Assembly (NCBI GenBank): GCA_022722495.1
Contig: JAIJLI010000093.1
Span: 1-7,415, forward strand
Length of the DNA stretch: 7,415 nucleotides
Direction of reading: 5' to 3'
Source: Dialister sp.
GTDB lineage: Bacteria > Bacillota > Negativicutes > Veillonellales > Dialisteraceae
Under the pieces are notes generated by a model. The model worked only from the letters and a program-made list of their open reading frames with translations, searched no databases and was not told the DNA's origin. Positions 1 through 5,301 of this stretch are shown piece by piece; within the stretch, counting starts at the first letter, position 1; every line of letters starts with the position of its first letter. A program made the translations under genes and the position numbers.

Positions 1-13
1 GCGAAGCCGCCAC

Positions 14-34
14 CTGAACCCTGAACCCTGAACC
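14..34. repeat. Heptamer tandem array, CTGAACC x3
   Basis: Three perfect head-to-tail copies of CTGAACC. They are preceded by GCGAAGCCGCC (1-11). The same 11-mer recurs at 3772-3782, followed about 30 nt later by a single CTGAACC (3813-3819), so the two intergenic stretches share a composite unit. The period of 7 matches the other short arrays in this window. No function is visible. Confidence 0.8.
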
Positions 35-50
35 AAATGAAAGCAAAGTA

Positions 51-98
51 AAAAGGGGCTGTGAAGAAATGAGGATTCATTTCTTCACAGCCCCTTTT
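51..98. terminator. Strong bidirectional intrinsic terminator
   Basis: Perfect 22-bp inverted repeat (arms 51-72 and 77-98) with a 4-nt GGAT loop and a GC-rich core (GGGGCTGTGAAG). A T-run follows the right arm on the plus strand, and an A-run precedes the left arm, which gives a U-tract on the minus strand. It could end minus-strand transcription from the TonB receptor gene, whose stop is about 150 nt away, and plus-strand transcription from a gene left of the window. The structure is read directly; which gene it serves is inferred. Confidence 0.85.
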
Positions 99-138
99 TT
101 ATGTTGGGGTGCAGGTTCATCGTACGCTGCTCGCGTTT

Positions 139-217
139 AGATTCTTCGGCTCATCCCCCATGCGTTCCGCGCACCAGCGGTCTCACATTCTCCGTTTTTC
201 TCCGCTCAGAATGACGG
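139..217 (-). repeat. Dispersed intergenic repeat, divergent member
   Basis: On the minus strand this begins CCGTCATTCTGAGCGGAG and ends GAGCCGAAGAATCT. That is the pattern of the widespread bacterial intergenic repeat of the form GTCATT..GAGCGnAG..GAAGAATCTC, here with a longer spacer between its ends. It lies just downstream of the receptor stop codon. Two clearer relatives are at 3426-3470 and 3696-3743. The family assignment comes from remembered pattern, not a search. Apart from this, the terminator and the heptamers, 1-249 holds nothing I can identify. Confidence 0.4.
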
Positions 218-249
218 TACGGGAAAATACCGCTATTTTGCATTTCTGA

Positions 250-2415
250 TTAGAAGGCATATCGCGCAGACAGCGTGAAGGTGCGACCATCACCGATGTA
301 GTAGTGGTTCGTAGAAATATCTTCATCGAAATATTCGCGATCGAGGACATTCTCGATGGCAAACTGCATGGAGAAATTCTTGTTTAACTGGTAGTTTGTA
401 TTGAGGTTCAGAAGGAAGTACGCATCGCGTGATTTGAAATGTCCACCGATCCACCCCGCTTCGGTGCGATCGGAGATGAACATGCCGTCGACGTTCACCG
501 TCCATGGATCCTTGTGGAAGGTCGTGCCGAGATGGAGCAGATGACGCGGGATATCATAGTTCTTATCGCCATCGATCTTGCCCGTCTGCCAGGTGTAATT
601 GATGTAGGAGGTCCAGTTGTCGCTGTGCTTCTGGTTCACCGCGATCTCAAAGCCGTGCGTCTTGGCTTCGCCGACGTTCTGGTATTGCTTGTTCTCGTCA
701 TCTAATTTTACCAACTGAATTGCATCTGTAGTCTTCGCATAGAATACGTCGGCATGGATATCCGTCTTATTCCCCACTTTTTTCTTCATTCCAAGTTCCC
801 AGTTATCGGTCGTCTCAGGAGTTAAATCTGGATTGGCAAAGTATTTATTTCCTCTTGCTTCTGAATAACGGTATACCTGGTAGAGAATAGGCGCGCTAAA
901 GGATTTCCCATAAGAAACATATAAGTTGGTCGTATCATCCAGCTTATAATCCAATGCTAACTTAGGTGAAAACTGACCATAAGAGGCTGAATCAAAAGGC
1001 TTTACATCCTTCCCCTTCAACTGGCCATACCCATCATATTTCTTGTAATGGTCATAACGTCCACCAATATAGGTGGTCCACTTAGAGGAAATGCTCCATT
1101 TATCTTGCAAGTAAAGTGCATAGCTCTTATCTTTACCGCCGTGCGTTTCAGTCTTATTATCTACACGGCTACTATTCCAAAGTCTCCAATTAGTGATGTC
1201 ATATACCTTCTGATCAAATCGGTCTTCACCATAAGATGCACCAGCTAAAACCGTATGCGCTCCCCAGGTCCAACGTTTGTTGATGTCAAAATCCCATGAC
1301 TTCGATGGATAAGAAGATTTGGTTCCTGCACCTTCAAGCCCAGTGTTCTTGCTACTGATATAGGTATATCCATCTTTAGTGTAATCCGTCAGGCCAAAAT
1401 GTGCGTGCACTTTATTCTTTTGATCATTATACGTCAGCGAATGCATGTCATATGCACGCCATCCATTATTACCAAGTAAGTTATATGGCGTCACTGCTAT
1501 AGTCGTTCCATTGGTATTTTTTAAATTCCCGTGCCAAATTTCATTTCCGTTATCATCTTTCAGGAAGGATACAGGATCTGTATAACGCCACGCATAATTC
1601 GAATGTGTATACTTATAGGTCAACTTCTGGTCATCATTAAAACTATATCCCATATTAAAGCCATAGGATTCAGACATAACATATTTATTACCACGATTAC
1701 CTATAATTGGATTTCCAGAGGCATCTGCATCATATCCTAGCACACTGCCGAGATTGCCATCACCTTTGGTCTTTTCTTTTCGCGTTCCTGTTGAAAGAAA
1801 ATCCTTCCACCCATTCGTGATCTTGCTCTCATAAAACGTCCCCCAAGACAGCTTGTCCTTCTTCCCATGCACGGCATACGCCTGCTTCACGGTGCCATGG
1901 CTGCCGTAGCTGACGACCGCGGAGCCGTGGACGCCGTCCCGCTTCTCGCTCTTTGTGATGATATTGATGACGCCGCCGACCGCACGACCGCCGTAAAGGG
2001 CAGACTGACCGCCGGAAACGACCTCGATCTTACGGATATTCTCGACAGGGATCATGTTCCAGTCGACATCGCCGTTCCATGCGGTATTCATCTGCTGTCC
2101 ATCGACAAGGACAAGGATATTCTTCGAGCTATAGCCGCGAAGGTTCACCGTGCCTTCGACAGAGTTCGAAGCAGAGACGCCCGTCGCCATCGCAACGGCA
2201 TCAGAGGCAGTCTGTACATTGCGCAGCTTGATATCCTTCTCGGTGATGACCTGTACATTCGCCGGTACATCCTTGAGGCTTTCCGCCTGGCGGGTCGCAG
2301 TGACGGTGATGCCCTTCAGGGCATACATCGGAGCGGCCTCTGCCGCACTTGCGCTGCCCACGCCGAGAAGCGCCATAGCCGCCAGAAGAGCCGCTGTTTT
2401 TTTCATGTCTTTCAT
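250..2415 (-). CDS. TonB-dependent outer-membrane receptor
   Basis: A 721-residue ligand-gated outer-membrane transporter powered by the TonB-ExbBD complex; ligand unknown (siderophore, haem or cobalamin are the usual ones). Residues 1-24 form a signal peptide (KK, hydrophobic core, SASA/AEA cleavage region). A TonB-box-like GITVTATR lies at 35-42. The plug at about 46-155 has LRGY (92-95), VLVDG and the SGGQSALYGGRAVGG motif. The barrel follows, with SFSAP and ANPDLTPETTDNWE (around 526) and a C-terminal ...RYAF, the aromatic end typical of outer-membrane barrels. I see no His between SFSAP and NPDL, which argues mildly against a haem receptor. Start choice: AAAAGGGG (2424-2431) lies 8 nt before ATG 2415; the in-frame TTG at 2421 is too close to it. 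About residues 185-572 are encoded by much more AT-rich DNA than both ends, suggesting a mosaic gene. Confidence 0.93.
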   Translation of the reverse strand: MKDMKKTAALLAAMALLGVGSASAAEAAPMYALKGITVTATRQAESLKDVPANVQVITEKDIKLRNVQTASDAVAMATGVSASNSVEGTVNLRGYSSKNILVLVDGQQMNTAWNGDVDWNMIPVENIRKIEVVSGGQSALYGGRAVGGVINIITKSEKRDGVHGSAVVSYGSHGTVKQAYAVHGKKDKLSWGTFYESKITNGWKDFLSTGTRKEKTKGDGNLGSVLGYDADASGNPIIGNRGNKYVMSESYGFNMGYSFNDDQKLTYKYTHSNYAWRYTDPVSFLKDDNGNEIWHGNLKNTNGTTIAVTPYNLLGNNGWRAYDMHSLTYNDQKNKVHAHFGLTDYTKDGYTYISSKNTGLEGAGTKSSYPSKSWDFDINKRWTWGAHTVLAGASYGEDRFDQKVYDITNWRLWNSSRVDNKTETHGGKDKSYALYLQDKWSISSKWTTYIGGRYDHYKKYDGYGQLKGKDVKPFDSASYGQFSPKLALDYKLDDTTNLYVSYGKSFSAPILYQVYRYSEARGNKYFANPDLTPETTDNWELGMKKKVGNKTDIHADVFYAKTTDAIQLVKLDDENKQYQNVGEAKTHGFEIAVNQKHSDNWTSYINYTWQTGKIDGDKNYDIPRHLLHLGTTFHKDPWTVNVDGMFISDRTEAGWIGGHFKSRDAYFLLNLNTNYQLNKNFSMQFAIENVLDREYFDEDISTNHYYIGDGRTFTLSARYAF

Positions 2416-2423
2416 GTTCAATT

Positions 2424-2431
2424 CCCCTTTT
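2424..2431 (-). promoter_or_regulatory. RBS deciding the receptor start
   Basis: AAAAGGGG on the minus strand, 8 nt before the ATG at 2415. The in-frame TTG at 2421 would leave only 2 nt and is unlikely. A further ATG at 2406 would leave 17 nt. The same AAGGGG type of site precedes the SEDS gene. Confidence 0.7.
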
Positions 2432-2528
2432 CTGATTCTTTCCTCTCTCTAAAAGAAAAGATATCGCTCATTACTTGTTGGTAGAAAAAAGATAATTCTA
2501 TGGAAAGTCTGAGCCATATGTATGTATT

Positions 2529-2557
2529 ACCATATCATATTTTAGGAAATTTGTTAA
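2529..2557 (-). promoter_or_regulatory. Possible promoter of the receptor gene
   Basis: Minus strand: TTAACA (2552-2557), a 17-nt spacer, then TATGGT (2529-2534), inside an AT-rich stretch. The implied leader is about 105 nt. An overlapping TATGAT (2534-2539) is a better -10 but lacks a -35. I looked for a Fur-type operator, as iron regulation would be expected, and found no convincing match; the region only has loose ATATG/CATAT symmetry at 2516-2540. Confidence 0.3.
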
Positions 2558-2576
2558 GGAAAGAAAAGCAAGGACG

Positions 2577-2614
2577 CCTCTGGCAGCTCCGCCAAATGCG
2601 AAGGCGGATGGAGG
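2577..2614 (-). terminator. Candidate terminator downstream of maf
   Basis: Hairpin with stem TCCGCC/GGCGGA (2588-2593 and 2603-2608), a 9-nt loop, and an outer CCTC/GAGG pair (2577-2580 and 2611-2614) across a 7/2 internal loop. On the minus strand a broken pyrimidine/T-rich tail follows (TTGCTTTTCTTTCC). It is a weaker design than the hairpins at 51-98 and 4475-4529. The rest of 2422-2724 shows no gene. Confidence 0.4.
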
Positions 2615-2724
2615 GGCTTTGATGCAGGTGAAAAGCTATGCCACTCTCCCTCCCAGAAAAAACGGCCTCCATGCGGCGTCCTGTCATGATGTACCCTGCT
2701 GCGTCCTCGCCCCCCGGACTGACT

Positions 2725-3342
2725 CTACTCTTCCTCTCTCATCATCTCATAGAGCCGAGCGAGAGGAAGGCCGACGACATTGTCATAGGAGCCTTCTACG
2801 CGAGAAACCAGGATCGCGCCCTTGCCCTGGATGCCGTACGCGCCGGCTTTATCCATCGGTTCACCGGTGGCGACGTAGCGATCGATCTCCAAATCTGAGA
2901 GCTTTCTGAAATAGACGCGCGTCGTCTCAACATGAAGATGGACATGGCCCTTATGATAGACAGAAAGCCCGGTCTTGACTTCGTGCGCCCGTCCGGAGAG
3001 GCGGCGGAGCATGCGGCACGCCTCCTCCTCATCTTTGGGCTTGCCAAGGATATCCTCATCCAGCACCACGACGGTATCGGCTGCAACGATCGCTGTCTCT
3101 GCCCCCTTTGCATCAAAGATGCTCTTTGCCTTCCCGCAGGCATTGAAAAGCGTCACAAGATCCGCTCCCTTTTGGCAGGAAAGGATCTGCTGTACGCTCT
3201 CGGGAAATTCAAAAATACGTGTCTTCGCCTCTTCCGGTGTTTCTGCTTCTGGAAAAGAGGAGGGCAGGACGTCTTCCGTCCAGCCGATCTGATGGATGAG
3301 CTCCCGCCGACGCGGGGATGCGGATGCCAGAATGATGTGCAT
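2725..3342 (-). CDS. maf: Maf family nucleoside triphosphate pyrophosphatase
   Basis: Cytoplasmic house-cleaning enzyme of 205 residues. The family hydrolyses dTTP, UTP and modified NTPs to the monophosphate plus pyrophosphate, and was first named for septum inhibition. Visible: N-terminal SASPRR (7-12), the catalytic-Asp motif AADTVV (87-92, D89), DKAGAYGIQGKGA (164-176) and GSYDNVVGLPL (184-194). The QGKGA and VVGLPL forms fit the dTTP/UTP (YhdE-like) branch rather than the YceF branch. Start: ATG 3342 with GGAG 8 nt upstream (AAAAGGAG); an upstream in-frame ATG at 3429 lies in repeat DNA and would add 29 residues before the conserved MHIILASASPRR. Between SASPRR and AADTVV it has about 18 residues more than I recall for E. 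coli YhdE. It lies upstream of the receptor gene on the same strand but probably has its own terminator. Confidence 0.93.
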   Translation of the reverse strand: MHIILASASPRRRELIHQIGWTEDVLPSSFPEAETPEEAKTRIFEFPESVQQILSCQKGADLVTLFNACGKAKSIFDAKGAETAIVAADTVVVLDEDILGKPKDEEEACRMLRRLSGRAHEVKTGLSVYHKGHVHLHVETTRVYFRKLSDLEIDRYVATGEPMDKAGAYGIQGKGAILVSRVEGSYDNVVGLPLARLYEMMREEE

Positions 3343-3395
3343 GGTGAATGCTCCTTTTCTGAAAAATTCGTAGTCTAACGGTTCAGAGGATAAGA

Positions 3396-3409
3396 GTGAC
3401 TGGTGACTG
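3396..3409. repeat. Heptamer tandem repeat, GTGACTG x2
   Basis: Two perfect copies of GTGACTG, 53 nt upstream of the maf start. The same heptamer occurs three times at 7229-7249, 50 nt upstream of trmB and in the same orientation relative to that gene. It starts the gene-free stretch 3343-3839, which otherwise holds the repeats and MITE listed below. Confidence 0.75.
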
Positions 3410-3425
3410 GGATTATCCCATATCG

Positions 3426-3470
3426 TCATCCCGAGCGTAGCCCTCGATCTTTATTGCACATCGGTAAGCA
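3426..3470 (+). repeat. Dispersed intergenic repeat, left inverted arm
   Basis: Begins GTCATCCCGAGCGTAG and continues through ATCTTTATTGCAC and CGGTAAGCA. It aligns, with one 2-nt and one 1-nt gap, to the reverse complement of 3696-3743, which is on the other side of the MITE. The two form divergent inverted arms around 3471-3695. Confidence 0.55.
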
Positions 3471-3518
3471 GTAATTGCGAGATAACAGAAAAACGCAGCA
3501 CCAAGACATCGTTTCTAG

Positions 3519-3676
3519 GGAAACACTGATAAATCGTTGTCAGATTTTACTCTTGAATTTTTATACATGACGAGGAATAGCCTGACGCGAATAGCAAGCT
3601 ATTTAAGGAAGGCTATGACGAAGTCATGTATAAAAATTCTTGTGGAATCTGACTCTGCGATTTAATCAGCGTTTCC
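3519..3676. mobile_element. MITE-like palindromic element, copy 1
   Basis: A 158-bp non-coding element with terminal inverted repeats: left GGAAACACTGATAAATCG, right end CGATTTAATCAGCGTTTCC. The symmetry continues inward (GAATTTTTATACATGAC at left, GTCATGTATAAAAATTC at right) and has inner hairpins (ATAGCC/GGCTAT and AATAGC/GCTATT), so nearly the whole element can fold as one long stem. In this copy the inverted repeat extends outward through TTCTAGGG/CCCTAGAA (3513-3682). It matches 4530-4688 except for one 1-nt gap and two substitutions. No protein is encoded and no transposase is present in the window. Mobility is inferred from the repeat structure; a transcribed palindromic repeat of the REP/BIME kind is the alternative. 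Confidence 0.75.
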
Positions 3677-3695
3677 CTAGAATAGCGCATACGTG

Positions 3696-3743
3696 CTGAT
3701 TTCCGTACTGCAATAGAGATTTCTCGACTTCGCTCGAAATGAC
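3696..3743 (-). repeat. Dispersed intergenic repeat, right inverted arm
   Basis: Minus strand: GTCATTTCGAGCGAAGTCGA, then GAAATCTCTATTGCAG. Translated in one frame it gives CHFERSREIS, a string I recall from spurious hypothetical proteins of many bacteria because this repeat is so widespread. It is the inverted partner of 3426-3470. No true gene is supported here. Confidence 0.65.
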
Positions 3744-3768
3744 AACGGCGCGAATCGCTATCAAAATT

Positions 3769-3819
3769 GCGGCGAAGCCGCCGCCCGCCTCCCTCAATCC
3801 TCATTTTTTCCCCTGAACC
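3769..3819. repeat. GCGAAGCCGCC...CTGAACC composite repeat
   Basis: GCGGC-GAA-GCCGC (3769-3781) is a small hairpin containing the 11-mer found at 1-11. CTGAACC follows at 3813-3819. At the window start the same two pieces lie closer together and CTGAACC is triplicated. This is probably a shared dispersed intergenic unit with variable heptamer number. Confidence 0.45.
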
Positions 3820-3839
3820 TTTACCTATCTTACCACACC

Positions 3840-3868
3840 TTGCCTAACGCTCTCCCCTTTGCTATGAT
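3840..3868 (+). promoter_or_regulatory. Probable sigma-70 promoter for the 81-aa gene
   Basis: TTGCCT (3840-3845, 4/6 to TTGACA), exactly 17 nt, then TATGAT (3863-3868, 5/6 to TATAAT). The start of transcription would fall near 3875, directly before the Shine-Dalgarno sequence, giving a leader of only about a dozen nucleotides. Confidence 0.6.
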
Positions 3869-3887
3869 ACGGATAGAGGTGATGATC

Positions 3888-4133
3888 GTGAATAACAAGA
3901 ATGGCATTTTCAAAATGATCCTGCTCACACTTTTGGGCGCATTCCTTGCCAAGGGGCTGCATGCAAGGCAGGAGGCATATACACCGACAAAGAAAGAGGC
4001 AGAAGGTTGGCAGGCGCTGGCTCCCATCAAGAAGACCTTTTGGCTCCTGCACCCCATGCGGGCTTTCCATTTCTTCCTGCTCCAGCAGTCGCTGGCTCTG
4101 ACATGGAAGCTCGGGAAGAAATATCTGAAATAG
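3888..4133 (+). CDS. Small basic single-pass membrane protein, unknown
   Basis: An 81-residue protein I do not recognise. Evidence that it is real: a good promoter just upstream, and GAGGTGAT (3876-3883), a strong anti-SD match, 8 nt from GAGG to the GTG start. I prefer this GTG to the in-frame TTG at 3840 (which is the promoter -35) and to the ATGs at 3864 and 3882, which lack a spaced RBS. Residues 7-21 (IFKMILLTLLGAFLA) form one hydrophobic segment, either a membrane anchor or an uncleaved signal. The rest is very basic (11 Lys, 2 Arg against 3 Glu and no Asp) and aromatic, with TKKEAEGWQALAPIKKTFW (34-52) and an amphipathic C-terminus ending LGKKYLK. It is the only plus-strand gene and lies between two MITE copies. 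Function unknown; a small membrane-associated or nucleic-acid/phospholipid-binding peptide would fit the composition but is speculation. Confidence 0.6.
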   Translation: MNNKNGIFKMILLTLLGAFLAKGLHARQEAYTPTKKEAEGWQALAPIKKTFWLLHPMRAFHFFLLQQSLALTWKLGKKYLK

Positions 4134-4181
4134 ACAGCGGATACACGGCATGGCAGGAGGAGTAACCGTCCCCTGCGACCG

Positions 4182-4291
4182 ATATGCGCTCCCCGGCAGT
4201 TTTCTGCAGGGCATCACTCATCGCGTATTCATGCCGTACAGGAAAAGCACCAGGCCGCCGATCAGGCCAAAGCAGATCTTGACTGTTTCAT
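4182..4291 (-). pseudogene. Remnant of a Na/Pi cotransporter 5' end
   Basis: The minus strand keeps a strong AGGAGGAG RBS and ATG (4291). A one-base deletion follows within the next few codons. The frame then reads KICFGLIGGLVLFLYGMNT (4280-4224), a 2-nt excess (CGCG, 4222-4225) shifts it again, and MSDALQKTAGER follows (4221-4186). Together these match the N-terminus of the Na+/phosphate cotransporter family (NptA/PF02690 type: FFGLxGGLxLFLYGM..MSxxLQKxAGxR) as I know it. Past GER the similarity ends, so some 500 residues are missing. The product cannot be made. It probably records decay by deletion; the remaining bases up to the 81-aa gene look unrelated. Confidence 0.7.
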
Positions 4292-4307
4292 TCCGTGCTC
4301 CTCCTCA

Positions 4308-4350
4308 GGAAACACGGACTCCATCGTCTTACGCTGCAATCAGCGTTTCC
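4308..4350. mobile_element. Internally deleted MITE derivative (43 bp)
   Basis: Left end GGAAACAC (4308-4315) and right end AATCAGCGTTTCC (4338-4350) match the two ends of the 158-159 bp elements in the same orientation, separated by only 22 unrelated bases. Its left edge abuts the RBS of the Na/Pi cotransporter remnant. The 13-nt right-end match is the strongest part; the left 8 nt alone could be chance. Confidence 0.55.
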
Positions 4351-4474
4351 TTACCTATATGAACCTTGCTAGACATACGAACCCCTTGCGAAGCGCGACC
4401 TCTTTATAAATAAATTATATAAAAGAATTGGTAACCCATCTATCATCGTACAGTCAAATTTATAAAGGGGAATG

Positions 4475-4529
4475 TAAACAAACAAAAGGCCATGAGAATC
4501 GCCGTTTCTCATGGCTTTTTGCTTGTTTA
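4475..4529. terminator. Long bidirectional terminator hairpin
   Basis: Arms 4475-4498 and 4506-4529 pair with one mismatch (4482/4522) and one G-T pair (4488/4516) around a 7-nt loop. The GCCATGAGAA/TTCTCATGGC core is perfect and is flanked by A-rich and T-rich sides. It would stop plus-strand transcription from the 81-aa gene and minus-strand read-through from the trmB-SEDS-164-aa operon. Its last base adjoins MITE copy 2. The stretch 4351-4474 is AT-rich, with no gene that I can recognise. Confidence 0.8.
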
Positions 4530-4688
4530 GGAAACACTGATTAAATCGTTGTCAGATTTTACTCTTGAATTTTTATACATGACGAGGAATAGCCTGACGC
4601 GAATAGCGAGCTATTTAAGGAAGGCCATGACGAAGTCATGTATAAAAATTCTTGTGGAATCTGACTCTGCGATTTAATCAGCGTTTCC
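4530..4688. mobile_element. MITE-like palindromic element, copy 2
   Basis: 159 bp, same orientation as copy 1, differing by one extra T in the left terminal repeat and two substitutions. Its ends GGAAACACTGATTAAATCG and CGATTTAATCAGCGTTTCC are inverted repeats with 18 of 19 positions paired. The substitution GGCTATG to GGCCATG lies in an internal stem arm. No target-site duplication is visible (left flank TTTA, right flank TTCA). It is downstream of the 164-aa gene stop by 34 nt. Confidence 0.75.
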
Positions 4689-4722
4689 TTCACTCTTTAT
4701 TTTCATTCATTATCCCATAAAA

Positions 4723-5217
4723 TCAAATCGTTTTGTCCTTCAAAAGCTCTTTCGCCATGTGTCTTGCCCGATCCATCGCGGGAAGGAGCGCCTCTTCCAT
4801 CCCTGCCGCATAGAGCGTGATCCCCAGATAAAAAGCCATCTCATGGTAGGGTGTCCATTCGTTCTCTTCGGGAAATGCAAGGTCAGACGGGGAAAGCCGC
4901 TCCGCGGAAAGCTTCCCGCCATGCACGGTCGCAAGAAAGCGCATCCCGTCCTGCTTACAAATCGCCGCGCCTTCGAAGCCGCAAGCCCTGATGGCAAGTG
5001 CCATACGCCCCATAGCGACCATGTCCATGGTCAGTGCAAGGATCGTAAGAGGCTTCTCGGTTCTCTTTCGGATCTCCTCTACAGCCCGGCAAAGAGCTGT
5101 CACTCCCTCCCCCTTCACGGAGCCCACAGGAAGAAAACAGATCCCTTTTCCCTCGGCAGCGGCCAAGGAAAGACGCCGGGTCAGCACATCGAGCGTGTCA
5201 TTTTCATTATACTTCAT
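4723..5217 (-). CDS. Hypothetical protein (164 aa), last gene of trmB operon
   Basis: I do not recognise this family. It appears to be a soluble cytoplasmic protein: no signal peptide and no clear membrane segment. The pattern is alternating strand and helix: ICFLPV (26-31), then a helix AVEEIRKRTEK (45-55), LTILALTMDM (57-66), a Cys-containing FEGAAICKQDGMRFLATV hairpin (81-98), and two C-terminal helices (about 124-161, ending MAKELLKDKTI). GSVKGEG (32-38) looks loop-like but is not a standard P-loop. Start: ATG 5217 with GGAGG 5 nt upstream; back to the stop of the preceding gene there is no other in-frame start. It begins 84 nt after the SEDS gene and is probably co-transcribed. GC content and codon use resemble its neighbours, so it looks native. 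Confidence 0.8.
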   Translation of the reverse strand: MKYNENDTLDVLTRRLSLAAAEGKGICFLPVGSVKGEGVTALCRAVEEIRKRTEKPLTILALTMDMVAMGRMALAIRACGFEGAAICKQDGMRFLATVHGGKLSAERLSPSDLAFPEENEWTPYHEMAFYLGITLYAAGMEEALLPAMDRARHMAKELLKDKTI

Positions 5218-5301
5218 ACCAGCCTCCGGGAAGCTCTCGAAATGGTATGCGGTGCAGCGCCTGAGGAAGCCTCTTCCGGGAGATCCCCGGTCAGCAGTTC
5301 C

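Noticed and set aside
2416..2421. TTG at 2421 as receptor start
   Set aside because: It is only 2 nt from AAAAGGGG; ATG 2415 has normal spacing.
1867..2484. 205-codon plus-strand open frame
   Set aside because: Antisense to the plug and signal-peptide part of the TonB receptor; no family features of its own.
2422..2560. Fur box upstream of the TonB receptor
   Set aside because: Expected for an iron receptor, but the best stretches (around GATAATTCTA at 2491 and ATATG/CATAT at 2516-2540) match the 19-bp consensus too poorly.
2619..2909. Plus-strand open frames over the maf 3' end
   Set aside because: Shadow frames of maf and its downstream region, without RBS or family similarity.
3343..3429. 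Upstream in-frame ATG (3429) extending Maf by 29 residues
   Set aside because: The extension lies over heptamer and dispersed-repeat DNA, and the ATG at 3342 has a good RBS and begins directly at the conserved MHIILASASPRR.
3613..3804. 63-codon minus-strand open frame
   Set aside because: It crosses the MITE right half and the dispersed repeat (CHFERSREIS string), which are non-coding repeats.
3825..4217. 130-codon minus-strand open frame
   Set aside because: It is antisense to the 81-aa gene and lies in a different frame from the cotransporter remnant; no recognisable motif and no RBS at its start.
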